From: Amyloporia xantha
Lineage: Eukaryota; Basidiomycota; Agaricomycetes; Polyporales; Adustoporiaceae
Direction of reading: 5' to 3'
DNA length: 64,000 bases
Assembly (NCBI GenBank): GCA_036971615.1
Contig: JAYKKR010000020.1
Location: forward strand, 434,001-498,000
Shown here: positions 1-12,041 of the stretch, one piece after another
Position numbering within the stretch: position 1 is the stretch's first letter
Layout of the letters: every line of letters starts with the position of its first letter
Made by a program: the position numbers and the translations under genes
Notes under the pieces: model-generated
The model's input: only the letters and a program-made list of their open reading frames with translations
What the model was told of the DNA's origin: nothing
Databases searched by the model: none

Positions 1-1
1 A

Positions 2-715
2 CGCGAGACATATCGTAAACATCGTCAAGCACAAGAGATCACAGAGAGAGCCAGGAGAGATGCTCGCCGCAGGACTCGTAAAGACGGAGTATGTCGTCCT
101 CATTGGGTTTCAATGCTACTAATGTAACGCACAATCCATAGCTCTATCAGAGACGTCGTCTGGTCGCGGAGAGGATCTTGAGCCGAGTCGATCCTGAAGC
201 TTTGCCGCTCATGATGGCACTCGGTGTCGACGGTATGAGTTCGGATGAGTCCGATCATCCCTCTGGTCAGGGAGAGCCCATATACAAGATTGCCAATAAA
301 GACTGGCGTCCTCTTGAACTGAAGCGATGGCTACGGACCTCCGACTCTTTACATCTCTGGGGCCGTTACAGAGGCATGTTCTCGAAGACACCTGGGAATT
401 GGCCGCATTTCCGTAGCCCTTCCATCAATCTGAATAGCTCACGTCCTCCGGTGCCTGGGTTACCGAGCAACTGTTACTCTGATTCATGGAAGATGCGAAC
501 GACAGAGTTCTACAAAGACCAGCTGCAAATCATTGATCGTAATGTCAACTTGACATTTCCCAAGCACTTACTCGAGTAAGTTTATTACCTGTCTTAGAAC
601 TATCGTCACTTATCTTTAGTTTCTCAGTATATCAAAGAACTACGATCTCAGTAATCGAGACATCGTTTGCGGACGTTTCTGTCCGGACCCGGCAAATGAG
701 GAAGCCTCATACTAA
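2..715 (+). CDS. CACTA-associated companion protein, 5' partial
   Basis: Three exons can be read: about 2-90, 142-575 and 628-715, joined at gtatgt...atag and gtaagt...ctcag, with the stop at 713-715. The first exon is Arg-rich and basic (TYRKHRQAQEI, then ARRDARRRTRKDG). The second contains LGVDGMSSDESD, a motif I associate with hypothetical proteins found beside Tnp2-type transposases in mushroom genomes (recalled knowledge, not searched), followed by a Pro-rich stretch and LPSNCYSDSWKM. The last exon ends DIVCGRFCPDPANEEASY. The start lies outside the window. It is followed by the transposase gene on the same strand, which suggests a shared element. I cannot assign a biochemical function; DNA binding through the basic region is only a guess. 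Confidence 0.55.
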
Positions 716-1012
716 GCCTCCCTTTTTTTTGAGCTTTAGGCAATCTTTCGTCTTGATTTATGTATTGTACAAATGATCATAACGGTCAGTTGTTTATTCA
801 TGTAATTGTACCCATCAACTCTATCTTCGTGCTCCGTACAATCACGTGATCTATGAGCTGCGCTCTTCTGTCCTCTTGATATTCTTCTATGTACTGTAAT
901 TCCTTCTCTAATTGTATAACGATCGCTGCATATATATTATTTCTTCTGTCATCCCCGATGGTTAAGTTTCGAGCAGCGAATCCTCTTGTGACCGCCGACA
1001 TCTGGGGAACAA
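716..1012. other. intergenic spacer, nothing recognised
   Basis: This AT-biased spacer lies between the companion gene and the tandem repeats upstream of the transposase. Short open frames exist on the minus strand, but they run into the repeat units and show no domain. I see no RNA gene or clear promoter. Confidence 0.5.
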
Positions 1013-1020
1013 TAGAGGCC

Positions 1021-1275
1021 GACCCGATTGTCATTTGAGCCACTCCGTTCACTCAAGATGGTATCGCATCTATGCCACTGAGGTCTGAGGGCAGACCCAA
1101 TTGTCATTCGAGCCACTCCGTTCATACTCAAGCTGGTATCGCATCTGTGCCACCGTGCTGGCTGATAACCGGCTGGCTAGACTTGAGACAATGGAGGCAC
1201 TGGATGACTTAAGACCTAGACGATTGTCATTCAAGCCGTTCCCCTAGTACTCGAGCTCCCTCTCGCACCTGCACC
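1021..1275 (+). repeat. three diverged direct repeats upstream of the transposase
   Basis: Three related units of about 60 bp begin near 1021, 1093 and 1213. Each carries the core GATTGTCATT or AATTGTCATT, followed by GAGCC/AAGCC, a TCCGTTC-like block and TCGCA(T)CT. The first two agree closely and the third is more diverged. Short repeated motifs next to a transposase gene are typical of the subterminal regions of CACTA elements, where transposase binds. That role is inferred here. Confidence 0.5.
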
Positions 1276-1363
1276 ATTGAGTTGGACCGCCTTATTGCGG
1301 CTTCAGAGTACGTCGTATGCTGTATACCATTCGTATTGTCAATCCCTAACTGCAAATCTAGTC

Positions 1364-4300
1364 ATGGCACCATTAGTATTGACGCGCCGCGGAAAGAAAG
1401 TCGTACTATGTCAATGCATAGTAGGAGGCTGTGGAGCGCAAACAGTTTTCGATGAGCGGACTCTGGATTCCCTGGCTGGGTGTTGGGTTCCCCGGACTGT
1501 CTACAACAGACATATGGCCGCCGATCAAGGCGCGCGGGACCTCGAATTGCGATTGGACTTAGCTCGCAACGCCGACGAAGCCTTCATCAAGCAGACACTC
1601 TTTCATTCGGGTACTGAATATGGCAGTGGGACCGAACAAGCTGCCATATTGGCCAGTTCTCACATCAGCTCCGCGCCCACTGCAAGCTCGAAAGCAGTGG
1701 AAGCTGCGTCCCTTCTCCCTCCTTTGACCTCGGCATCTCACCTTACTGCTTCTCCGTCTCCACATCAGAGCGGGAGCTCCCAATCAACTCGCCCTGGGAA
1801 GGATGTTTCGCCTGGAAGTTCCCTCGCCTTCCGTTCCACAGATGCCGACAATTCTTTTCTTGTACATCCCACACCCATGGACGATCCAGTAGAACGCGCA
1901 CTCCGGAATCTGAGGTCAATATTCGATCTTGTCAACTTTGAGATCCTTACTTTCTCGGTTACTGGCAGCCTGGAGTTTACACCCCCTCCCAATCCTGACT
2001 CGCCAGAATATATTGCGTCAGACGTGGTTTTAGATACCGCAAATAGTGGACCAATGCAACTCGCCATCAATTCGTCCTCCAACAGTCATTTCCTCCAACA
2101 TGAGGAGCTCATGTACCATCAACTTGTGATGGTGCAAGATACGATGATCGCTGGTTCCGCCACATTGCAGCAGCTACATTCGTCAGTGCGTCAGCGTATC
2201 ATCGATGAGATTAGGCGGCTGTCCGATATCAAGGGCCAAGAATGGAATCGACAGCACCTCAGCAGCGGAACGATTTCAAATCATGAGGATGTATTTGTTT
2301 ATAAGAATGAACAGCGCGTTTTCGTCCCTTGCAGTGAGTAAAGCTCCAGTCCATCAGCTTGTGCTCTATGTCGTGACTGATCTGCTGATCCGGCTCTTCT
2401 TTTCGACTAGATCGATATTATCGGTCGTTGCAGCAGGGCTTGGACCCGGCAATTGCTGCCTGCAAATTTCTTATTCTGGTCCTATCCCTGACTTGTCATA
2501 TGTCAAGGGATAAATGTGATTTCGTTCTTTTTGCTCTGCGGTTCATTGTCCGGCGACTGCTTCAAAAAGCCAGTGGCGGAATGACCTTCGAAGACCAGCT
2601 TGGCCTCGACGGGATTCCTCGTGATTCCCGTACACTTCTGCGGCAATTTGACTTGGATCCTGTCGTTCGCACATACATTTCCTGTCCTCGGTGCTTCTGT
2701 CTCTACGACGATACTTGTCCGTATCGAGAAACGTGTACATTTCAGGCAACTCCATCCTCGACACCCTGTGGCGCTACATTACTCCGCAAATGTTCGATTA
2801 GAGGAAGGACATTTACTTATCCCATTCGTCGATATCTCCATCAGGAAGTCAAGTCATGGATGGCGCGAATGCTCTCAAGACCGGAGATTGAACGCGCCAT
2901 AGACAAAACAGCATCAGATGCTCGTCTGCACAGTGGGGAAGAAATGCATGATTTCTGGCACGGGACAGCAGTGGCAGAACTGAACGATCCAAATGGCGTC
3001 CCTTTCCTTGAAGTGCCTGATGGTGAGCTGCAACTTGTCTGGTCCATGGGTGCAGATGGCTTCAACCCATTCCATATGAAACCGGCCAAGATGAGCAGAA
3101 CCGCGACGGGCATATATCTAGTTCTACTCAATCTCCCTCCCGACATGCAATATCGAGAAGACAATATATGCTTGATTGGTACCATTCCTGGTCCCAACAA
3201 GCCCTCCTTGGACCAAATCAATCATTTCACGAAGCTTGTTGTTGATGACTTGTTAGAGTTTTGGTCGCCCAGAGTATATTTCTCTCGAACTGCGTTCTAC
3301 CCAGATGGTCGATTCTCCCATGGGGCTCTCATTCCGCTAGTATGTGATCTTCTGGCTGCTCGTCAGATGGCAGGTTTGCCGGCGCCTACTGCGACGTATC
3401 TCTGCTCGTATTGTCACATCCAGAAAAAGTTGATCGAGGACTTCGAAGAAGAGAATTGGCCCGTAAGAACACTCGGGGACCACAGGATACGAGCCATCAA
3501 GTGGCGTGATGCACAATCGGAGCCTGACAGAGTGCGGATTTTCAAGGAGTTTGGCCTACGATGGACCGAGTTTCTTCATCTTCCGTACTGGGATCCTATG
3601 CGCTATACTGTGGTGGACACTATGCATGCACATCTGCTAGGCGATTTCAATCACTTAATCGAGGATGTCTGGGGTGTCAGCATGGATTTGCCTTCAGGAG
3701 AAGGGTTACTGCCCCCGAATTTCACTCCTCCAATCTGTGTGGAACGACAAGATTCCAGGGAATGGAATCGCAAGCTTCGAATCTAGCAAACGGTAGTATT
3801 GAGGAGCTAAAGTCGCAATCATGGCCTGTACTTTGGCACATGTGCAACGACAGGGACTTGAGACGAGCGGGCACGAGAGCCATGCTGGCAGACCACTTGA
3901 ATACATGGGTGAGCATTTTCGATTTGGTCAATCATACAGTGTCGACCTGATTCTTCATACATAGCGTAAGAGTGATGGTGCACGTGTCGTTTTTGGAAAG
4001 AAACCGAGGAAATTAGCCCTCCAGGTCCAGGTCCTGCTCCGCCAATAAGACCTCATGCCGACAATTTCAGAACCATACAAGAGCCGAGTGAAGGTCGTAA
4101 CGGCCCGAAAGGTCGCAGCGATCCTGTTACTGAGGACGAATATGCTGAAGCCGAACACAACCTTCTTCACACCAAGAAGTTCTCACGAAAGATGCGACAT
4201 GCAGCAATGGTGCTCTTATGCGAAAGAAGGGAATAAATGCATGCAATAAGACTGGGAAACCATTGACAAAGCAGGTGCTAGGTGAACTCCTGGACGATTG

Positions 4301-5877
4301 GGTACGTGAATATCTACGTTCGCTTTGTGATAAACGTTGACCGGATTGATAGCGTCTAGAGAACGGCATTCTTGATGACGATGGGGAACTCGCCGACACA
4401 GATAAGGCCCAAGCGCAACCTGTTGATGTCGTCCTCGGTTCTGAAGTGCTGGCTGAAATATGGCAAGATCGGGAGCAACTCATTCTGCCCTCCTTTGTAG
4501 CACCCGGACCAGCTCAATTCGGCTCTAAGACAGGGAAACTCAAGGCGGATCAGTGGCGCGCTGTCGGTACCATTCACCTCGTCATAACACTCATACGGCT
4601 CTGGGGCAACGAACAAGGACGCAAACGGCATATCCTCAACAATTTTATGCATCTTGTTACCGCTATTCAGCTTGCGCGCATGCGTATGACATCTAAGCGA
4701 CACGCCGATGAATATCGCTTTCACTATAAGCAATATCTTACAGGCTTCATTCAGCTTTACAAGAACTCGCCCCTCAGGCCCACAAATCATATGGCTTTAC
4801 ACGTTTCGGACTTTCTATCTGCATTTGGCCCATCGCATTCGGTTCGCACTTATGTCTTCGAAAGGTTCAATCTGAAGCTTCAGCGAATTCCCACCAACAT
4901 GAAGCATGGTATGTTCATCCAACCACAATTCTAATTATGTTAACTGAAATTTCAACAGGTGAATTAGAATTGACCTTCATGTATCATGCTAGCCGCGCTG
5001 CAAACGTCCTACCCATGTTGACAAACGGTAGTCTTCCGAAGGAGGTTCTTGAGCTCAAGCCTGCCTTCGAAAAGGCATTTTCTTCAGATTATCGCGGTTC
5101 CAGGCTCAATGACATTTTGGGCCTTGGTGAATCCGCTCGGCTGCAAGTGGAGAAGGCGCCAGGGAAAGTTTCAATCCATCGCGATCTCTACCAACTCTTA
5201 GGAGGTTATACAGGTTCTTTCCTCCGCTCTGGTGAGTTCATCTGACACTCTCTCAAATGACATAAATCTGATACGTGGACAACTCAGACTATACATCCTG
5301 TTCCAGAATTCGACTGGGTGGCCTCTTCTATCAGTCAATATCGACATCCCCTCGTGATGCGAATGTCCTAGTACGGACACCGCTGCATGAAACCAAGACG
5401 GATGTCTTTCAATCGACCACAATGCTGGCAGGCATGGCCTCTCCAACTGATGAACCTGACGAATGCGAGGTGTTTCCAGCTAGGATTGTGGGAATTTTCT
5501 CATACCAGAAGTCCAACGAGGAAGCTCCTGTCATTCTTCTGGCCATCGAAAAGCATGTCTGTCTAGGCGAAGAGTTGCGTGCACTCGACCCATACCGTTT
5601 CTTTGGGTTTGCCATAGCAGGATCACTGTTCTACGAGCGATGTCATAAAGCCGAGCTTATAACTCCAGGTGCCATTGTGTGCCCGTTCGCCAAGACACCG
5701 TATCACCATAACGGGCCGGAGAGATTTATCCACGTCCTGCCGATGATGCAAGTAAGTTAGCACATGCATATTTTGTCACTGTCGACGGGTTCTGAGATCG
5801 GCCCTTAGGAATTGTATCTGACATCCGTCAATGACGATTTCGAGACGAATATTGATAATATTAATGACAGCACATAG
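1364..5877 (+). CDS. Tnp2-type transposase of a CACTA/EnSpm element (Transposase_21)
   Basis: DDE-type transposase for cut-and-paste movement of a CACTA element. I take the ATG at 1364. The N-terminal part has a small Cys cluster (CQCIVGGCG) and a Ser/Pro-rich linker. The second exon (from about 2411) holds the diagnostic core: MGADGFNPFHMK, LNLPPDMQYREDN, IGTIPGPNKPSLDQINHF, FSHGALIPLVCDLLAARQ, YLCSYCHI, LPYWDPMRYTVVDTMHAHLLG and EDVWG. Downstream exons carry LADHLNTW, LPSFVAPGPAQFG, WRAVGTIHLVITLIRLWG, FLSAFGPSHS and GELELTFMYHASRAANV. The last part (5275-5877) contains the usual C-terminal segment with FPARIVGIF. The final exon can be read to a TAG at 5875 after an intron at about 5752-5808. 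At least seven introns are needed, and I saw no internal stop once they are removed. The gene may therefore be intact or recently active. I could not identify the element's terminal repeats with confidence. Confidence 0.85.
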
Positions 5878-7474
5878 ACCCACATAGACCCCGTATCGTT
5901 GGATCAATATCGCTAGTAATAGGCTCTGCTAGTATAAAGCGTATTCGCGATGCAAATACAGTATGAGGCTTCAAAGAATGTCGATATCCGAACGATGACC
6001 TTCCGTTGAAGCTGTTCCATGCGACAGAGGTATTTCAAAATTTGACATGTCCCATTTTTCACGATAGTTGGAATCCATCGAGGCTTCTCAATTGATCTAA
6101 ATAGAATCGAACGTCGGCGGGAATCTGGGTCCAAATGCTAAGAGTGAAAGGCGGATGATACTCACGTGATGATATCGATTACTTGTCTGGCAGCAAAGTC
6201 GTGCTCAGTGCTCACTGACGTTCACGAACAATCCCAAGTCGCTGAAGCAGACGCCAAATGGATGATACTGGTCAGTTTGATTTGAGTCTCAGAGTGTTTG
6301 ATTTTGACGCGGACCCTCCAGTGACCTCTGACACAACTGCTTGAAGAGCGGTCGTGTGGCTTGTGCGACCTGATAGTATCATCGAAATCTGCAGTGCGAA
6401 CGTCTGTAGTCTTTCGATCATGGAAATTCACAACCTCAGAGAAATTCGCATTTACCGAATACTGGTCTGTAGGGAGACTTCACCGATGCCATTCGATGTC
6501 GGGCGTGGTTGGCCGCAGGCGGCTTCGATCTTAGCTCCTACACGGTGCTACCGCCAGCATGAACTACCGACGATGGGAGACATTTTTCAAAACAAGTCAT
6601 AGCAATAGCGTGTGAACCTACTCCGCAACTATGTTCTGTCGCATGACTTTCCGCAAGTACCATGTCGCCAAGAGCCACACCTCGATTATGTCGTACCAGT
6701 CCCAGCAGCCCTCAGGCCCCCTCTTGGACAAGAATACCTTGGGATTAACAATATGGTCGTATGTGCTCCCTGAAGCAAGGTAGGTTCTGAGTGGCTAAAT
6801 GCGATATAATCAACATATAGTTCTCTTCTTACTGAAGTTATCGTCATTGTTATGTATCCACAGGTAACCTCCCAAGTTGAAATTTACAAATTACAGATAA
6901 ATCGCCATCTTCGACTGCGAATCTCAAGGAGATTCAGTGGCGTAAGTACTGTATTTGTTTCCGGGCATTCCTCCTCATCAGCGTGGTGTCTACGCCTACA
7001 GTCTTCTTCCCTCGATTGAGACGTGGGCACCGAAGGATCTTGTTGAAGACAGTTGTAATCCGCTGTTCGACAACATTGTTAGCTGCTGACTTTAATTCGC
7101 TCGTTGAGTACGATGACATTACTCTAAACCTCATGATCAATCTTGACTGGCCTGTTCACATCAGCTATCACGGCCGAATTATATCGAGAACGCGAACACG
7201 ATTCATACTTCGGTGATCGTGTATGGGGACTCACCTACACCTGATTGAAGAGTCCCGCGCAATCCGAATGCATCGCTGTCCGGTTAGCCCCGAATCCCGC
7301 CTCCATGTGTTTGCTTCATGGTCGCCACTTAGGACAAGAAAGAACCTGGGACAAAGGGGCTTGGAGTCCGGGGATATTTAACTCTCGCACGTTGTCATCC
7401 GAGCTTGTGACCCTCCCTCTGAACTTCCACCATCGCCCTTGATCTCCGCCAAGCTCTATAATCTGCTCGTCTCG
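5878..7474. other. about 1.6 kb without a recognisable gene
   Basis: Short open frames on both strands (for example 6983-7216 +, 5913-6134 -) show no motif and do not join through good splice sites. This may be the 3' non-coding part of the CACTA element or ordinary intergenic DNA. I found no RNA gene or convincing repeat. Confidence 0.4.
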
Positions 7475-8818
7475 ATGTCTCTCCTCGATGTTGATATTGA
7501 ACATGCGACTTGCAACATTATCGCCAAGCACGACAGTATGGTACGGATGATTGGGTTTTTGGAGGATTCTTTGTCGCGGTCAGTGTTACTTCCTTTGGTT
7601 TCGATTCTATGGAGACGCCTTGAGCTCACAGAATACCTTTTAGTGCCTTGTATTCGCTGCATTTCAAGTCTCCTCGCAATGGAGAGGCCTTCTGCCTGCC
7701 CGTCAATCAATTTCGTCAGTACAATGAACACTATCGTCGCGAGATGCTAGGGCAATTGCACCATCATTATTGCAAATTTCATGAACGCAACGGCCTGGAA
7801 CTACTTTCCGGTCTTTACAGGAGGATGGAGTCCCAGCGCGCTACCACAGGCGGACATTTCTCAGAGGTGGGCTACCTGAAGTACGCTACTTGTCACGGAC
7901 TAATCGCTCTTCGTCCTGTATAGTGTATCCTGATGTTCAATACAAACTATCTCTATGCGACGCCAGGAGAACGTGTCCACATTGAGCAAGTTTTGGCTGC
8001 CATCACTGGCCATCTACAAGCAGCCGATGCTAAGACCGTCTGTATTCACGAGTGTCACACAACATGGAACGATGTCTTCCGACTGTTATCCATGCCATAC
8101 GTCAGTTTCCGTTTGTGCATATACTGCGTTCTATGGCGCAAAATGCTCAACCGCCCTTTGCGGGTGTATTTCGAGGCCGCAATTCTCGATAACTTTCTTG
8201 TCGCACCCACAGCGTTTGAGTTTGGACTAGGAGAGGCGGCGCGTGTCGTTGAAGCTCTGAATAACCTTTCTGAGGAATGCAAACGTGTTGGGCGCACCAC
8301 CTCCGACCAGTTTCAAGATATCTATGGCGAGCTTACTGTTCCTAACCGAACAACCGTGTCAGGAAGTGTGCTGAAAAAATATCATGACACGCTGCAAGAA
8401 TGGCAGCAGTCTTCCTCCTTCCTGATTTCTCAGCAAGTTTCGCAGACCTCGCTGATTGAAAGGCTGAAGGTGCGTCATTCAAACCGCCGCTGGGCGGCTT
8501 ATGCTCTCTATGCTTATGATGATGTGTAGAACATAATTCAGGGCGCTTATAATGCCGACGACAATTGAATATCCCCTCAGGAGCATCGTTTCTGTTCCAT
8601 GACTGCAATCAGGATACGACTACTTTGCAGAGCTTTGCACGGATGTCGAATTGATAGTCAAGGTACGACAGTCGCCAATTCATGCATAATATCTACTGTC
8701 TGAAATGACTCATTTTCAGGTTCTCGGCGACCTCCAGGATGACATGGAGAATTTGTTGCAGCAGGTTCTAGTTCCCATAAGTAATCGTTTACAGAATATT
8801 GTCGAGCTTCCAGAGTAA
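7475..8818 (+). CDS. unrecognised multi-exon gene A
   Basis: Coding potential is supported by consecutive in-frame exons joined by plausible GT-AG introns. Exon 1 runs from the ATG at 7475 (MSLLDVDIEHATC...) to about 7577. The second exon contains HFKSPRNGEAFC and LLSGLYRRMESQ and ends before an intron closing near 7923. The next contains FNTNYLYATPGERVHIEQ and FEFGLGEAARVVEALNNLS. The last exons read DYFAELCTDVELIVK and VLGDLQDDMENLLQQV, ending at TAA 8816-8818. One join, around 8535-8610, has no good donor, so the model may be wrong there or the gene may be decayed. I do not recognise the family and see no catalytic motif. It sits between a CACTA transposase and a coiled-coil gene and may belong to either a mobile element or an orphan host locus. 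Confidence 0.4.
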
Positions 8819-9078
8819 TGGATTGCATTTCTGTACTTGTATTTTGCACGTATTATCTATATATGGATTATTTCACATGACGAGCCGCTCTCAAGCGCGA
8901 TCGTGTCGTACACCATGGCAGCTCAACGGCTGAGCTCTATTTACTTCCTCTGACTGTACCTGCCGGACCATTTTGTGCTTATGAATACGAAAAGCGCAAA
9001 CAAAGGGGTATGGAACGTGTATAAAGTGCGCGTGGTGGCACCGGATGCTGTCTTGTCCTTTCACCTTCACTCATTCGT

Positions 9079-10355
9079 ATCCAATGTCTAACGCGACTCC
9101 TCCCGCATGAAAATGACATCGAAGCTGAAGAACTCGAACTGGCATGGGCTTCTCTGTACAGCCTGGCGCACCGATTAGAAATCATTGTGAAACAGTGAAT
9201 AACCCACCTTCCTTTGTCGGGGCACCAGCTGATTGAAACTCCTGCGCTCATGTTTAGCGAACTAATAACACTGGGACTCGAGTCTGAGCAGCTGGGAACA
9301 TCTCTGGCGTTCCCTGCGACCCGACTTCTTGAAGAGAATGCGCATCTATGCAAGCAGGCCGCCGAGCGCCTTCAATGTCAAGCGAACAAGGCTCAGGACT
9401 CCCAAGAATGTCCTAAGTTACTTAGCGATACCGAGCGGCTCTTGTCCCACAACGCTAAGATGTTGGTTCTTTTCGGCCGGGTGAGAATTGAAGCTCTGCA
9501 CTCGCTCAGCCTTGGGACTGATTCCGTGTAGTTCAACGGTTTTTTCGAAGTTCAGCACTCACAAATGACGCAAGAAGAATTCACCTTTTATAACAAGTTT
9601 CTTTCAAAATGGGGGAGTGACCTTGGCCCTTTCATAAAGCACGGCCAACTCTTGAGGGCCAGTGCCATTGAGGTTCACTCCCGCATAGCAGTTTTAATAC
9701 TCCCAGAGGTAAGAATTGTCTACTTCCCATTTGTTTGAGGTCTCCAATTGACAAATCGGGCATCATAAGGCTGAATTCGAGAGGAATCTTCATACCCTCC
9801 GTGAAGCGTGCCCTCCTCAAGTCTTCAGCAGACAAGGCGACGATCTGATCAACAGACTCAACCGGCAATCTAGAATACATCAATCTATCCTCAAGGGAGA
9901 GCACGATCTGCTTGTTGGATCTTCCGCCTCTTCCGCCAATTCATTCCAAGTATGCAAGGATCGTGTTTTTAAGCTCAAGGAGCACTTGGAGGCGCAGGAG
10001 ATCGACCAAACACGTTCTTTGAAAACTTTACGTGTGAGTCGATGTCATCATCTCAGCTTCCCCTTTCTTCATTGCTACCCTGTAGGCCCTCATTGACTCG
10101 ATGAAATCACTACCGCTGTTCCGTGGTGTTCTCATTCCGGATCTTCTCAAGGCTAATGCAGACTGTATGCTACGCCACGAACGTGTCAAGATGCTAATCG
10201 AGGTACCGAATTTGACTGGATGTTATCGACTAATCACTAACGTGTTGGCTTGCCAGAAAGCGGAGGAGAGCTTCTCTGTCATATCGAAGCATCTGCTGCG
10301 AGTGCAACAAGCATCAAAGAACCGTAATGCGCGTGCGCCACCCCCTACTCTGTAG
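9079..10355 (+). CDS. unrecognised coiled-coil protein gene B
   Basis: A series of exon-like open segments on the plus strand is rich in Leu, Glu, Gln and Lys: NDIEAEELELAWASLYSLAH (about 9090-9195), FPATRLLEENAHLCKQAAER, QMTQEEFTFYNKFLSKWG, FKLKEHLEAQEIDQTRSL, and a last exon ending at TAG 10353-10355 after VISKHLLRVQQASKNRN. The heptad-like pattern suggests a largely helical, coiled-coil protein. Splice joins are only partly convincing, and the first coding exon is uncertain. It could be the 3' half of a single gene with the open segments at 7475-8818, but those end in a stop, so I list it apart. No known family is recognised. Confidence 0.35.
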
Positions 10356-11215
10356 GATTCATTGACATCTATGTGATTTGTTGTTGTATTCTATGACTTG
10401 TTTCTGGCTGTCATATGCTATAATCTACGTTATCAAGTTTTGATTGCTTCGATTTGCCGGGGTGGTCACAGACCTAGGTAGGAATGGATGCTAACACATA
10501 GCCTTTCAAATTAAGACAATCTAGGAGGGTGAAGTTAGCAGTGCTCGCACTGAAGTCATTTTGCACAGCTATCTAGGGCAGAAGTGTAACGGCCTAGATC
10601 CATTCATTGCCATCGATGAGGATGCCATGATCATCGGGAAGCACTCAAGGCTTGCATCGCGACAGAATGCGTGCGTTCTTTGGCGACAACCGTGCATACT
10701 TCGCGCCGCAGTCTCTGCCACTTGTCGACACCGTCTCCCTGACGGTCTGGCGCGCGCGCCAGGACCGCGGGAGCAGTGAGAACGTCACGGTATGGCGCGT
10801 TCCCTCGTTAAGCCGAGAATATGCTTGCTAACGCATTTATCGACACCTGGCTCCCATACCGCTCTCGCATCTTGCCCAGCGCCATGCCTAAGCATTCAAT
10901 TGCGGAGGATTGCAGTCCTAGGTGAATGATTCGTATGTTTGCGAGCGAGGGTGAGCGCACGTAAATAGATTCTTCAAAATGGCGCTGATCAATAGTCTTC
11001 TCAACTAGGATGGCGGGATGGTCTTCTGTTACCGTGTCCTGCGGGAAGCCCAGGCTGATTGTGCGCTTCGTGCCATCAGACCTCGTTATCCGATGTTCTG
11101 GGACTCGCGGAATTGGCTACAAGTCATGTATATGTCGTCTCAAACTATTTCATATCGCTTTCACTGTAAGTAATTCGATTTTCTGTCAGAAAGAATGCAC
11201 ATACCGTTAAACGCG
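10356..11215 (+). pseudogene. decayed coding remnants of unknown origin
   Basis: Short protein-like stretches appear in changing frames: RMRAFFGDNRAYFAPQSLPL near 10660-10720 and DGGMVFCYRVLREAQADC followed by PRYPMFWDSRNWLQVMYM near 11010-11130. Stops and frame changes separate them and no intact gene can be built. They read like parts of a real protein rather than random sequence, but I do not recognise the family. Confidence 0.3.
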
Positions 11216-11219
11216 ACTC

Positions 11220-11345
11220 GATCTCGGAGTCGCAGTTGAAGTCAAAGTCGAAATTGAAGTCGAAGTCGAAGTCGAAGTTGAGATTGCGATCGAAATGAAT
11301 GGCCAAGTGGAAGTCGGAATCAACTTTATTGCGAGTTGAATTCTT
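11220..11345 (+). repeat. GAAGTC/GAAGTT microsatellite
   Basis: An imperfect run of the hexamer GAAGTC with GAAGTT and GAAATT variants. It explains the open frame on the minus strand here, which would encode a repetitive Asn/Asp-Phe-rich peptide and is not a gene. Confidence 0.7.
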
Positions 11346-11514
11346 TAAGTGGAAATGGAAGTCGACATCGTTTGAAATGGGTATCGAAATGGATTTCGGA
11401 AGTCGCTGAGAGTCGCTGAATGGATGCCCGTACCATGATCGGTCAGCGCACGCGAACGGATATGATACGTGCCCTGCGGACGAACATGGTAAATGAACGT
11501 AGAATTTCCCAGAG

Positions 11515-11945
11515 TGTCCGGGGCACAATCACGCAACATTTACGTAGGATTTTCTTTACCGTTTACGCTGGCTGAACATATGAACTTTCTGAACAAAGCT
11601 CGGGGCCGAACATTATAGTATCCGGGGATTCTCGTAGCATGTGCGTTGAATGACTCGTACCGGACATTAGAATGTCCGGAGCATGCATGGCCGGATAACA
11701 TTATCCAGCCATCTTGAATATCTGCAAGATTTTCACTCGACGATAATCCAACGGACATCGTGACGTATATTCGGAGGCCGCTCACGCTGGATGTTAGGTA
11801 CAATGTCCGGAGCACCGGATATGTAACGAGCATGGAAAATAAACTATACAATGTCCGGGGGCTTAACATCCTCCAGCAATTTAACCACACCGAAGGATGT
11901 TCGGTGGATGTTCGGGGGCCGTACATTATATTCTGCCCCCAGTGT
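11515..11945. repeat. cluster of ATGTCCGG / CCGGACAT motifs
   Basis: Variants of ATGTCCGG or GTTCGGGG next to ACATTATA recur about every 60-120 bp in both orientations: CGGGGCCGAACATTATAG near 11600, CCGGACATTAGAATGTCCGG near 11661, ACAATGTCCGGAGCACCGG near 11800, ACAATGTCCGGGGG near 11848 and TTCGGGGGCCGTACATTATA near 11911. It is probably a degenerate non-coding element lying directly left of the foldback element. No gene is present. Confidence 0.5.
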
Positions 11946-12041
11946 ATACCGGTCCGATTGCACTTTAAATGGGAATGAACCCCCGCGCTTCGCATTCATC
12001 GCGCATTCATCGCGCACTTTCGTCTCACCGCACGCTTTGCG

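Noticed and set aside
11145..11528. 127-residue minus-strand frame with Asn/Asp-Phe repeats
   Set aside because: Explained by the GAAGTC microsatellite on the opposite strand.
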